From: Candidatus Geothermarchaeota archaeon
Lineage (GTDB): Archaea; Thermoproteota; Nitrososphaeria; Geothermarchaeales; JDFR-13
Reading direction: 5' to 3'
DNA: 51,423 bases
Assembly: GCA_015523725.1 (NCBI GenBank)
Contig: WAJV01000086.1
Coordinates: 1-51,423 of the forward strand
Both the position numbers and the translations under genes were made by a program. Every line of letters starts with the position of its first letter. Positions within the stretch are counted from its first letter, which is position 1. The notes under the pieces were generated by a model. The model had not been told where the DNA came from. It saw only the letters and a list, made by a program, of their open reading frames with translations, and ran no database searches. Shown piece after piece: positions 7,585 to 15,954 of the stretch.

Positions 7585-8109
7585 TGGATTTGTATGTAAA
7601 CAACCTCGTAAGCCGCCGGTTTGAATTAGCATACTTTAGGCCTTTATTTATATATTTGAGGAGAATTCATGGGCATCCCGTTGGATATGTTGTTTCCAGT
7701 ATTCCTGGCTTGAGTCACATGATTATCTGTATCTGCATCATTAACTCAGATTATTTTAATAAAGGCTAAATTAGGTACTGTGGATATATGATAGTCCACG
7801 GAAGAGGGTCTTGAATAGAGTGAGGAAAAGTATGGTGCATTTACATATTATAAGAAATCTCATATAGGTTTCATAGTTTTGCAAGAGTGAGAGCGTATTA
7901 CTTTATTGTTGTGTGAGCTTATCAATAGATGAATGTCTCGGTTGTTATTTAGTGTTTTGTTGAGATGAATAGTTATTTGGGTTTTGTATTAGGTGTTATT
8001 GGAGTTATTATATAACACTGTTAAATAATAACCTCTACTATTAATTTACATGGAATTATTTGAATTATAATTATGGTTGGTGGTTTAATTCTCTATAGGT
8101 GATGAGGTT
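7585..8109. other. Gene-poor stretch before sufS
   Basis: About 525 bp. Its left part contains a tRNA-Thr-like fragment at 7604-7620. The 62-codon frame at 7581-7769 crosses this fragment and resembles nothing known, so I do not call it a gene. From 7770 to about 8040 the sequence has scattered stops and no recognisable RNA. The end carries the leader and GGTGATGAGG ribosome binding site of sufS. Confidence 0.5.
7604..7620 (+). repeat. Partial direct repeat of the tRNA-Thr anticodon arm (att-like remnant)
   Basis: CCTCGTAAGCCGC is identical to bases 6141-6153 in tRNA-Thr, covering the anticodon loop and 3' stem strand, and the match is 16 of 17 bases over 7604-7620. The following GGTTTGAAT resembles a T loop. 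Many archaeal integrases recombine within the anticodon loop to 3' half of tRNA genes, so this could be the distal attachment site of a largely lost element. No integrase is present nearby. Confidence 0.4.
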
Positions 8110-9354
8110 ATGTTTGATCCATATGAAATTAGGAAGGATTTCCCTATACTTAATCGTAGGGTTAAGGGGAAGCCTTTGATTTATTTTGATAATGCGGCTA
8201 CTAGTCAGAAGCCTATTCAAGTGATTGAGGCGATCAGGAATTATTACATGTATTATAATAGTAATGTGCATAGGGGTGTTCATACATTATCTCAAGAAGC
8301 GTCTCAGTTGTATGAGGATGCTCATGATTATGTAGCTAAGTTTATCGGTGCTAGGAGTTTTAGGGAGATAGTGTTTGTTAAGAATGCGACTGAGGCTATT
8401 AATTTGGTTGCTTATTCCCTTGGTTTGCATGAATTTGGTGAGGGTGATGAAGTATTAGTTACTTTGATGGATCATCATAGTAATATTGTGCCGTGGAATA
8501 TTGTGTCTGAGGTTAAGGGGTTTAAGGTTAAATATGTTAACATTACTGGTGATGGTAGAATTGATATGGATGATTTGTACTCGAAGTTGTCGAGTAATAC
8601 TAGGATAGTTTGTGTACCACACGTCTCTAATGTATTGGGTACTATTAATGATGTCAAGTTGATTGCAAAGGCTGCTCATGAAGTCGGTGCATATATTTTG
8701 GTTGATGGGGCTCAGTCGGTTCCACATCTCCCAATTGATGTTAGGGGATTTGATATCGATTTCTTGGCCTTTTCTGGGCATAAGATGCTGGGTCCGATGG
8801 GTATAGGTGTTTTGTATGGTAAGGAGGAGATTCTTAGTGATATGGAGCCTTTTTTGGGTGGTGGGGATATGATTAGTAGTGTCTCAGCTAGGGCTAGGGA
8901 GGGATTTAATATTATTTATAATGCTCTTCCATGGAAGTTTGAGGCTGGGACGCCTAATGTTGCTGGTGCCATTGGTTTAATGGAGGCGATTAAATATTTG
9001 GAGAGGCTTGGTATGGATAATGTTCGTAGGTATGAGGAGGAGCTAGTTAGATATACCATTGAGAAGTTGGGTGGTTTGGATGGTGTTGAGTTTTATGGGC
9101 CTCGCGACCCGTCTCTTAGATGTGGTGTTGTGGCATTTAATGTTGAGGGTTTGGGCGGTCATGAAACAGCATCTTTATTAGATGATTACGGTATAATGGT
9201 TAGGAGTGGGCATCATTGTGCACAACCTCTACATGAATTTTTTAGGATAAATAACTCGGCTAGGGTTAGTTATTATATTTATAATCTTAGGGAGGAGATA
9301 GATGTATTTATTGAGGCTTTGAAGGAGATAGTGGTGATGACGAGTGAATTATAG
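8110..9354 (+). CDS. sufS: Cysteine desulfurase, SufS family
   Basis: A PLP enzyme releasing sulfur from cysteine for Fe-S cluster and other sulfur transfer. Visible signatures: YFDNAATSQKP at the N-terminus, DHHSNIVPW, DGAQSVPH, the PLP lysine in SGHKMLGP, and the persulfide-forming Cys in RSGHHCAQP. Length of 414 is normal. GGTGATGAGG provides the ribosome binding site. It overlaps the following 89-residue gene by 11 bp, so the two are probably translated together. SufB, C and D are not in the window. Confidence 0.95.
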   Translation: MFDPYEIRKDFPILNRRVKGKPLIYFDNAATSQKPIQVIEAIRNYYMYYNSNVHRGVHTLSQEASQLYEDAHDYVAKFIGARSFREIVFVKNATEAINLVAYSLGLHEFGEGDEVLVTLMDHHSNIVPWNIVSEVKGFKVKYVNITGDGRIDMDDLYSKLSSNTRIVCVPHVSNVLGTINDVKLIAKAAHEVGAYILVDGAQSVPHLPIDVRGFDIDFLAFSGHKMLGPMGIGVLYGKEEILSDMEPFLGGGDMISSVSARAREGFNIIYNALPWKFEAGTPNVAGAIGLMEAIKYLERLGMDNVRRYEEELVRYTIEKLGGLDGVEFYGPRDPSLRCGVVAFNVEGLGGHETASLLDDYGIMVRSGHHCAQPLHEFFRINNSARVSYYIYNLREEIDVFIEALKEIVVMTSEL

Positions 9355-9613
9355 GTCTTTTATTAAGAAAATTGAGAAGTTGTGTGGGGAGAAGAAAGGG
9401 TATATGGTTTTATTCAAGGATGATTATTCAGAGGCTGCTTTGTCGAGGATCTATAGGGTTTTTGGGGTTTCTAATGTGAGGCCATTGGTTAGGGTTAGGA
9501 GGGATGGTTTAGAATTTAATATATTTAGGACTGGTAAGATAATTATCAAGGGAGTTGATAAGGAGAGTGATCTCTGGAGTATTTTGGATGATATATATAG
9601 GGATGTAGACTGA
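9344..9613 (+). CDS. Small protein with a TBP-like half repeat, partner of sufS
   Basis: An 89-residue protein starting at a GTG inside the end of sufS. The second half, FNIFRTGKIIIKGVDKESDL followed by a helix, resembles one repeat of the TATA-binding protein fold (compare the F..GK....G segment in the TBP at 41638-42210). The N-terminal half is a helical, basic segment. Tight coupling to sufS suggests a sulfur-related partner, for example an acceptor or RNA-binding helper, but it has only one cysteine and is not SufE. The TBP-like reading is by eye. Confidence 0.7.
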   Translation: MNYRSFIKKIEKLCGEKKGYMVLFKDDYSEAALSRIYRVFGVSNVRPLVRVRRDGLEFNIFRTGKIIIKGVDKESDLWSILDDIYRDVD

Positions 9614-9734
9614 TCCTCTGTTTTGATGGATATATTCTATATATTAATATTTTTATTGGAATCTTGTGCATAAATAATATTTCATTATGGTCTATCATTC
9701 TAATATTCTATAGTTTTTTTGGAAGTGGGTCATT

Positions 9735-10880
9735 TTGAGGTTGCTTGTTATTGGTGCTGGATTAGTTGGTAGTGTTATTGTTAGGGATCTAGTTAGGTTT
9801 TACAGTGATATTGATGAGGTTATTGTCGGTGATATTGACGTAAATAGGGTTGATACACTTGCGAAGTCATTTGATAAAGTTAGTGGCGTATATTTAGATG
9901 TTATGGATGGGGCTGCATTAAGGGAATATTTGCGTGGTGTTGATTGCGTAGTTAATGCTACTTATTATGGTCTTGCTAGGTATGTTTTGGATGCTGCCTT
10001 GGATACTGGGACGCCTTATCTAGATTTGGGTAGTTCTTTATATAATTATGATAAGGCTTTTAAGGAGAGGAGTCTGACAGCGTTGATCGATGTTGGTGGG
10101 GCTCCTGGCTTGATTAATATGTTGGCTAAATATTTGGTTGAACGTTTTGATGAGGTAAATTATATTCATTTGTATGATGTTAATAGGGAGATTAGGGGTC
10201 CCTTTAAGAAGGTTCCAATAAGATGGAAATACTCGGTTGAGACGATGTTGGATGAGTCAATTATGGATGCAGTTGTTTATAGGGGTGGTAGATTCATTAA
10301 GGTGCCTCCGTTTTCGGAAGTTGAGGAAAGATGTTTCCCTGAGCCTATAGGGTGTGCGAAGGTTTTCTTGATATTTCATCCTGAAGTTATGACATTGGCT
10401 GAGACTTATGCTGATAAAGGGATTGATGAAGTTTGGTATAAGATTGATGCATTTAACTTACCTTGGGATGAGGGTATGAAGTGGAAGCTTATTGCTGATC
10501 TGGGCTTAGCATCTAATGATGCGGTTAATTTAGATGGATATGAGGTTGTTCCTAGGAAGGTTCTTCTTAAGCTGTTGCGTTCTTTAAATCTTTCTTTCGA
10601 TGGATGGGCTGGTTACGAGATGCTCCAAGCTGTTGTGAGTGGTGTTCTCCGTGGGACCAAGTTAATCGGTGTGGCTACAGCGGTTGCTGAGGTTGATTCT
10701 GATACTGGTTCATTATTAACCGCTGTACCTGCATCTATTGCATCATATTTGTTGGCTAAGGGTGTAATTAATGTCCCTGGAGCCCATCCAATTGAGAGAA
10801 TAATGGATACTAGGCTGTTCTTTGATGAGGTTTTGAGGCGCGGCATAAAATTATCTTTCGAGTTTTCTCCATCTCATTAA
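9735..10880 (+). CDS. Saccharopine dehydrogenase-like NAD(P)-binding oxidoreductase
   Basis: The N-terminal Rossmann motif VIGAGLVGSVIVRDL, GDIDVNR at the end of the second strand, DCVVNATYYG, and LDLGSS match the saccharopine dehydrogenase family. At 381 residues it is the size of the archaeal single-domain forms. IDVGGAPGLINMLA is the conserved helix following the dinucleotide domain. The precise substrate (saccharopine, carboxynorspermidine-like or another amino-acid adduct) cannot be told. It starts at TTG and stands 120 bp after the sufS pair. Confidence 0.85.
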   Translation: MRLLVIGAGLVGSVIVRDLVRFYSDIDEVIVGDIDVNRVDTLAKSFDKVSGVYLDVMDGAALREYLRGVDCVVNATYYGLARYVLDAALDTGTPYLDLGSSLYNYDKAFKERSLTALIDVGGAPGLINMLAKYLVERFDEVNYIHLYDVNREIRGPFKKVPIRWKYSVETMLDESIMDAVVYRGGRFIKVPPFSEVEERCFPEPIGCAKVFLIFHPEVMTLAETYADKGIDEVWYKIDAFNLPWDEGMKWKLIADLGLASNDAVNLDGYEVVPRKVLLKLLRSLNLSFDGWAGYEMLQAVVSGVLRGTKLIGVATAVAEVDSDTGSLLTAVPASIASYLLAKGVINVPGAHPIERIMDTRLFFDEVLRRGIKLSFEFSPSH

Positions 10881-10918
10881 ATGATTTAAAATTATATTTT
10901 TATCCATTATTTTATTTG

Positions 10919-11800
10919 ATGAAGGCTGTTGAAGTTATTGGGCATGGTTCGTTGCCTTTTATAACTAGTATTACTAGTGGTTATGCGGCATCGATGGGTG
11001 TAGACATTCCTTTACGTGTAGTGGCGTCATTCACGGATAAATCTGGTGAGGTTGAGTTTATTATTAAGGGTGAGTGGGATAAGGATACTAAGCTGATTAA
11101 TCAGGTTAGGAAGGGGTTTCTAAATAAATATCTTAATAGGATTAAGGACCGTGGTATTAGGTTAGAGATTGACTCGAGGATTCCTCCAGGTATTGGGTTG
11201 AAGAGTGGAGCATCTGTATCTGTGTATTCGGTTTTGGCTGCTACTCAATTGCTTGAGTTATCTTTCTCCGAGAATGACGTTATTCATCAGGCGTTGAATA
11301 TATCTAAGGCTGTTAGTGGATTCTATTCTGCATCATTAGATGGTATTTATGCATCCCTTAAGGGTGGTGTTGTTTATACCGATAATATGGGTGGTAGGGT
11401 TATTTCATGGTACACTGGTGTGCCCAATAAGTTTGTTATAATAGCTTATAGAGGGTCTTCGGGTTCCGATTTGTTATCGAGGATGAGGGAGATTAGGAGA
11501 TATGGTGAGTTGTTTAAGAAGATTTTTGATGTGGGTCAGAAGGGAGGTCATTTGAAGGCGGCTACTTTAAACGGTATTCTATTTTCAATACTGGGGAATT
11601 TGGATTATGAGACGTTGGTGGAGACTTTGACTGAGGGTGCTGTGGCGGCATGTATAGCTGGCACGGGTCCTAGTTTATGTATATTTGTTAGGGAGGACGA
11701 TGTTGACAGATTTGATGCTATGTTGAGAGATAAGGGATATAAGACTTTGATTACTAGGCCTACTTCTAAAGGCTATTCCTATAAGGTTATTGAAGATTAG
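10919..11800 (+). CDS. aroK: Shikimate kinase, archaeal GHMP type
   Basis: Phosphorylates shikimate in aromatic amino-acid synthesis. It belongs to the GHMP kinase family, not the bacterial P-loop type. The phosphate-binding loop IPPGIGLKSGASVSV at about residues 92-106 matches the archaeal GLKSSSA pattern, and AGTGPSLCIFV is the C-terminal GHMP motif. A length of 293 is typical. The ATG at 10919 is better than the preceding TTG; no Shine-Dalgarno sequence is seen. Other aro genes are absent from the window. Confidence 0.85.
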   Translation: MKAVEVIGHGSLPFITSITSGYAASMGVDIPLRVVASFTDKSGEVEFIIKGEWDKDTKLINQVRKGFLNKYLNRIKDRGIRLEIDSRIPPGIGLKSGASVSVYSVLAATQLLELSFSENDVIHQALNISKAVSGFYSASLDGIYASLKGGVVYTDNMGGRVISWYTGVPNKFVIIAYRGSSGSDLLSRMREIRRYGELFKKIFDVGQKGGHLKAATLNGILFSILGNLDYETLVETLTEGAVAACIAGTGPSLCIFVREDDVDRFDAMLRDKGYKTLITRPTSKGYSYKVIED

Positions 11801-11870
11801 TTTCAAAAAATTTTGATTCTTCAATCAAAGATATGCTATATAAATATTTTGAAGTCATGGAATTTGGTTG

Positions 11871-13121
11871 ATGAGCATCTATCTGACTTTTGATGAGAGT
11901 AGTGGTTCGGAATTTGAGGTGGAATGGAGTTTATTCAGGAGGGGCATTAATTTTGTGGGTAGGTATGTTGATTCGATTATAATTGAGTTTTGCGAGTATG
12001 CTTATAGCCATGGTTATCATTCAGTCTTGTTTGATGTCATGGGGGAGTGGTTTAATATTGATTTAGGTGTAGGGGATGTTTCAAGATATTTATTTGGTGT
12101 TGATATACCTGCTAATATTTTTCTTCCACCACCTGGATTAGATAAGTATTTTTATTTTGAATTGGTTGCTGATTATCTTGATGTAGTAGCTGGTAATTTG
12201 GGTTATAGGGTGAGTGGCTGGAAGCCGCTCTTCATAGATCTATTGATTAGTGTTTACGAGTCTGAGGGTACGATTAATAATGAGATTTTGAGTAGCCGTG
12301 TCGAGATTCTTAGGAATGAGGCTTCTGGGTATGATAAGGTTGTTTATAATTGGTTGGCTGGGTTATTAAGATATTTGATTTATAGTTCAGATGTTAAGAG
12401 GCTTTATTATGTTGATGAGCCGATTAAGTATGAGTATGTTGTGGGTGATGCATCGTTAATTGATTATTCTGCTATAAAGGGTTTTTATCAGAGGCTTCTT
12501 CCGTATATCGCCACTCTATTTACCAGTTTGGTGTATGATTTTAAGCGGTTAAATATTTTTTTCTTAGGTGAATTATATCTAGAGAATCCTGCACCTAGTA
12601 TGGTCAATGTTTTGTTAAAGTCTTATAGTTATTTGATTAACCTTATACATTTTAGTTATTATAAGAGTAATTTGTTTAGTTATTTGCCGGCTTATAATTT
12701 ATTTGTAGATAATTCTTTTGTTGATAGGATTTTGAAGTATTATGGTTTTGATAGGATAAAGTTTATTGACGCTTCGACGCACCACTATATATCCCTAGGT
12801 AGATTTTTGCCGATCAGTGTTGATAGGGAATTGAATGAATTAAAGACGAATTTTTCTAGTGACGTATCAGTAGATGAGTCGTATGCTCCAGATAAGTCTC
12901 TTGTTAAGAGGATATTGCTTATTGTTAGGGATTTGGGGAGTGTGGGTGTTGAGGGTATCTATATGTATTTGCGTGAGTATGGTCGTGGTGATGTTTATAT
13001 GGCGGTTGAGTGGATGTGGAGGGAGGGTCTATTGAAGAGGAGTAGATTTGGGAGAGGATATGTTTATAAGATTAGTATCAAGGGCTTAATGTGGCTTAAG
13101 GAGGGTGGGGATGATGGTTGA
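11871..13121 (+). CDS. Degenerate HerA/DUF87-like ATPase homologue with C-terminal winged helix
   Basis: A 416-residue protein without a full family match. Its layout follows HerA/DUF87 ATPases. GINFVGRYVDSIIIEF at about 26-40 stands where Walker A should be, and SVLFDVMGEW at 51-60 mimics the DPHGEY strand. NIFFLGELYLENP at 228-240 lies where Walker B would be, with the acidic D replaced by G. Residues 345-412 look like a winged helix (SVGVEGIYMYL...GRGYVYKI). GKS/T and DE are both missing, so ATP binding is unlikely. It overlaps the RecA-like gene by 8 bp, so a complex with that ATPase is plausible. The assignment is my inference. Confidence 0.65.
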   Translation: MSIYLTFDESSGSEFEVEWSLFRRGINFVGRYVDSIIIEFCEYAYSHGYHSVLFDVMGEWFNIDLGVGDVSRYLFGVDIPANIFLPPPGLDKYFYFELVADYLDVVAGNLGYRVSGWKPLFIDLLISVYESEGTINNEILSSRVEILRNEASGYDKVVYNWLAGLLRYLIYSSDVKRLYYVDEPIKYEYVVGDASLIDYSAIKGFYQRLLPYIATLFTSLVYDFKRLNIFFLGELYLENPAPSMVNVLLKSYSYLINLIHFSYYKSNLFSYLPAYNLFVDNSFVDRILKYYGFDRIKFIDASTHHYISLGRFLPISVDRELNELKTNFSSDVSVDESYAPDKSLVKRILLIVRDLGSVGVEGIYMYLREYGRGDVYMAVEWMWREGLLKRSRFGRGYVYKISIKGLMWLKEGGDDG

Positions 13122-14106
13122 GAGATATATTGTTAGGAGTATTCCAAGGCTGAATACTTTTTTTGGGGGTGGAATACCTAAAGAGAGTATGGTTCATTTA
13201 TATGGGCCGTTCCAGAGTGGTAAGACTTTGTTGGTTTATCAACTGCTATATGAGCTTGTTTACCAGGGTTTGGGGAATGCATTGTATATAGATACAGAGG
13301 CATCATTTAGAAGCAATTTCTCGGATACAGTGGGAAGAAGATTTGAAGAGAGGTTCGGAAAAGGTGTGAGATTATGTGACGTTAAGTTATCTAGGAGTGT
13401 TTTAATGCGTGGTGGTAAAAAATTAGGTGTGAGTGAGTTTAAGAGGGAGTTGGCTGCTATACTTGATGATTTAGGTATATTATATGATATTGAGGACTTG
13501 AGTGACGCCGTTAGATTGTTTACTAGGAAGGTTGATTTGGTTAGTGATGAGAGGGGGAAGAAGATTATATATTTACTAGATGGTGTAGATCTGGCTCTTG
13601 CCCTTAAGATTCTCGATATAGAAGCGGAAGTGGGGCGTAAGGGTGAGAAGACTGAGGTTAAGATAAAGGGTTTGTCGGATCCTGTTACATCACCCTTGGC
13701 TAAGTTTATTAGAAAATATAGGGTATCATTCTTAGTTATTGATAGTATGGGGATGCTTGTTAAGGGTTTAGCAGTTTCTCTATCTGATTTACCTGCTAGA
13801 GCCGTTGTCACCAATCTAATTATCGGTAGTTTGATAAGGTTGGCCAGCATATATGGTTTGGTTGTTATAGCGACTAATCATGAGAGTAGGAATCCTACTG
13901 GTAAAGGGTTTCATTCATTTTATGGGGGGAATGCATTTGGATATGGTTTTAAGTATTCACTTTATCTATCGAAATTGGGTAAAGGCCTTAGGAGATTGGT
14001 GGCTGAACGCTCGCCTATACTGCCTGAATATAGTGAATATATTGATTTGAAGATCGGTGAGGATGGTTTCTATGAGGTTGAGAGTGTTGATAAAGATACT
14101 GGCTAA
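13114..14106 (+). CDS. RecA-superfamily ATPase (RadA/RadB-like paralogue)
   Basis: A 330-residue ATPase. Walker A is GPFQSGKT at residues 31-38 after the RecA-type opening IPRLNTFFGGGIP. ALYIDTEASF is the conserved second strand, FLVIDSMG at 206-213 is Walker B, and VVIATNHESRNP is the sensor region. Between A and B there are about 170 residues instead of the usual 80-100. The extra part, about 95-195, holds charged helices and a lysine-rich KGEKTEVKIKG loop. It has no N-terminal HhH domain, unlike RadA, so it is closer to RadB. The start ATG at 13114 has GGGTGG upstream. It is part of a four-gene cassette. Confidence 0.85.
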   Translation: MVERYIVRSIPRLNTFFGGGIPKESMVHLYGPFQSGKTLLVYQLLYELVYQGLGNALYIDTEASFRSNFSDTVGRRFEERFGKGVRLCDVKLSRSVLMRGGKKLGVSEFKRELAAILDDLGILYDIEDLSDAVRLFTRKVDLVSDERGKKIIYLLDGVDLALALKILDIEAEVGRKGEKTEVKIKGLSDPVTSPLAKFIRKYRVSFLVIDSMGMLVKGLAVSLSDLPARAVVTNLIIGSLIRLASIYGLVVIATNHESRNPTGKGFHSFYGGNAFGYGFKYSLYLSKLGKGLRRLVAERSPILPEYSEYIDLKIGEDGFYEVESVDKDTG

Positions 14107-14449
14107 AATTAGCTTGTTTATCTTTACTTTCATCTTTCTAAGTATTGGTGTGGGAGTGATATATGGTTCCAGCGAATTCTCCTTATTGATCGATGTAGTA
14201 ATTATCTCTATATTAATTTATTTTATTTTCCTCAGTAGGATGGGGTTTCTGAGGAAGTTAGTGGTTATTTTACTCACCATGTTGTTCATAGTTTATCCAT
14301 ATTTGATAGGTCTCTTATTGATTATATATTTATTGTTGGTTAATCGTCATCTATTTCCGATCCTTCTCTATTATGTCCAAGATATCTTTAATAGGTGGCG
14401 GGTGGTTTTAAATGGTTTTCTCCGTCTTCGAAGTGAGGAGGAGGATTGA
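14072..14449 (+). CDS. Small membrane protein of the RecA-like cassette
   Basis: About 120 residues with four hydrophobic segments, a basic N-terminus and an acidic C-terminal tail (RLRSEEED). It overlaps the end of the RecA-like gene and the start of the next gene. The start is unclear: ATG at 14072 with GAGGATGG upstream, or GTG at 14084 with GAGGT upstream. I recognise no family. The position suggests it anchors or works with the cassette proteins at the membrane, but that is context only. Confidence 0.65.
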   Translation: MRLRVLIKILAKISLFIFTFIFLSIGVGVIYGSSEFSLLIDVVIISILIYFIFLSRMGFLRKLVVILLTMLFIVYPYLIGLLLIIYLLLVNRHLFPILLYYVQDIFNRWRVVLNGFLRLRSEEED

Positions 14450-15221
14450 TGGATTTCTGACTAGTGATTTTCATGTTTTGAACCTATATATATCTTTCAT
14501 TGGTGCAGGTGTATCTATAGTATTGGAAGCGCGTGGAAAAGATGGGTATAATGTTTTTAGGTATGGAGCCCCTGGCCCTCAAATCCCAAAGGGGACTTTG
14601 TTCAAGTTTTTTCCTGGTTTAAAGGAGGAGGAATGGCTTACTCTCCATTTCGGTGAGGTGCTGTTATATAATGTCGTTAGATATGGGAGGCGGTATAGGT
14701 GGGGTGTGTATAAAGGTTTTACCAGCGGCAGGTCATTGTTCAATGGTATTAGGAGGAGGTTAATAGCTATGGGATTAGTGAATAATAAGATGGTTAAACA
14801 GTATAGGGAAGATTATTTTAAAATTAGATTAGTAATTGATCTTGGTCCAAATGTTCTCGATGCTTTGGATATATTGAGATATCTACCTGGGCCCAGAGCC
14901 ATAAGTAAACGTTTATATTCGTTCTTGGCTCGATATGGGAATAGCTTGAATATTCCTATTAAATATTTGTATAGGATTAGTACCCCATTATCTAGTTTCA
15001 AGGACGAGTTGGTGATGGATTATATCCAATATAATTCTAGGTTTGGATCTGACTTGAATAATTGGATCAATGGTTTGGTATTCAATAGAGATATTGTAAT
15101 CGGGTTTGTACCTAATATTAGGCATGATGGAGTTAATGTGTGGTCTGGTGATTCATGGGTATTGGGTAGTTTGATGGATATGGATGATGAGGGAGGGTTT
15201 ATATGTAGGTTGGTTATTTAA
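14412..15221 (+). CDS. Hypothetical protein, last gene of the RecA-like cassette
   Basis: A 269-residue soluble protein I do not recognise. It has an N-terminal region with GAPGPQIPKGTLFKFFPG, a basic middle (GIRRRLIAMGL), a helical stretch around RYLPGPRAISKRLYSFLARYG, and an acidic tail region MDMDDEGGF. It starts at ATG with GGGTGG upstream and overlaps the membrane protein gene by 38 bp. Its stop overlaps the rhomboid gene's end by 4 bp on the opposite strand. No catalytic motif is evident. Confidence 0.7.
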   Translation: MVFSVFEVRRRIDGFLTSDFHVLNLYISFIGAGVSIVLEARGKDGYNVFRYGAPGPQIPKGTLFKFFPGLKEEEWLTLHFGEVLLYNVVRYGRRYRWGVYKGFTSGRSLFNGIRRRLIAMGLVNNKMVKQYREDYFKIRLVIDLGPNVLDALDILRYLPGPRAISKRLYSFLARYGNSLNIPIKYLYRISTPLSSFKDELVMDYIQYNSRFGSDLNNWINGLVFNRDIVIGFVPNIRHDGVNVWSGDSWVLGSLMDMDDEGGFICRLVI

Positions 15222-15871
15222 TATTGAGGGCTCTTCGATATTCTATATATTATACCGGCTATTAGACCGACTGCGAAGCCTCCTATGTGGGCCCAATATG
15301 CTACTGGTAAGTTGATTAATGATATTATTGTTATTGATGCAAATATTGCTTGTAATATGAACCAGAAAAATATGTAGTATATTGCCTTTACTTCGATAAT
15401 CCTGAAGAAATAATATCCTATGGGAATTACGGTTAATATTTTTGCGTTTGGGAATAACACTAGGTATGCGCCTAGTATTCCGGATACAGCTCCGGAGGCG
15501 CCTATAGCTACTATGTAGGGATTTACCGCTGTTATCGAGAATAGTATTGAACCGGCTGCTCCTGATAGTATGTATAGGATTAGGAATTTTAGTCTGCCGA
15601 ACTTGTCCTCTATATTATCGCCGAATATCCAGAGAAACCACATGTTTCCTATTACATGTTCTAAACCTCCGTGGAGAAACATTGATGTTATTATCGTCTC
15701 AATTCTCTCCATTTTATATAGATAGATGGGTCTAAAGCCGAATCTATCTATTATCTCTTGGTAGTTTGGCTGTATTGCTAGATATATGAATATTATTATG
15801 TTTATGATGACGAGTAGTTTTGTTAGTATCGGGGATTTCTCTGTTTGGTTTATATCTTTTATAGGGAACAT
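15218..15871 (-). CDS. Rhomboid family intramembrane serine protease
   Basis: A membrane protease cutting substrates within the bilayer. The catalytic serine is in GASGAVSG and the catalytic histidine in AHIGGFAVG, on separate helices. The family HGGLEHVIGNMWFLWIFGDNIED loop is also present, with the conserved HxxxN pattern. About six helices in 217 residues is the minimal rhomboid core. It converges on the RecA-like cassette, overlapping its last gene by 4 bp, and shares an intergenic region with the alkyl-transferase gene. Confidence 0.94.
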   Translation of the reverse strand: MFPIKDINQTEKSPILTKLLVIINIIIFIYLAIQPNYQEIIDRFGFRPIYLYKMERIETIITSMFLHGGLEHVIGNMWFLWIFGDNIEDKFGRLKFLILYILSGAAGSILFSITAVNPYIVAIGASGAVSGILGAYLVLFPNAKILTVIPIGYYFFRIIEVKAIYYIFFWFILQAIFASITIISLINLPVAYWAHIGGFAVGLIAGIIYRISKSPQY

Positions 15872-15918
15872 TATATTAGTTAATTACGGTGTTATAGTAA
15901 TAATTGTTTTTTTATCGA

Positions 15919-15931
15919 GTTATTAAATAAC
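15919..15931 (+). promoter_or_regulatory. TATA-like palindrome before the DNA alkyl-transferase gene
   Basis: GTTATT-A-AATAAC is a 13-bp inverted repeat 24-36 bp before the ATG at 15955, the expected TATA position for a leaderless mRNA. The symmetry could also serve a regulator. Confidence 0.4.
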
Positions 15932-15954
15932 CTATTGTTTTAGATTTTTTGGAT

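Noticed and set aside
7581-7769. 62-codon ORF after the SDR gene
   Set aside because: It begins inside the SDR stop region, runs across the tRNA-like repeat, and shows no motif or ribosome site; probably chance.
9344-9613. SufE or SufA identity for the sufS partner
   Set aside because: Only one cysteine and no SufE/SufA motif; the TBP-like pattern fits better.
13260-13850. 196-codon minus-strand ORF
   Set aside because: It lies wholly inside the RecA-like gene, antisense, and its translation is Ser/Leu-rich low-complexity sequence without family motifs: a shadow frame.
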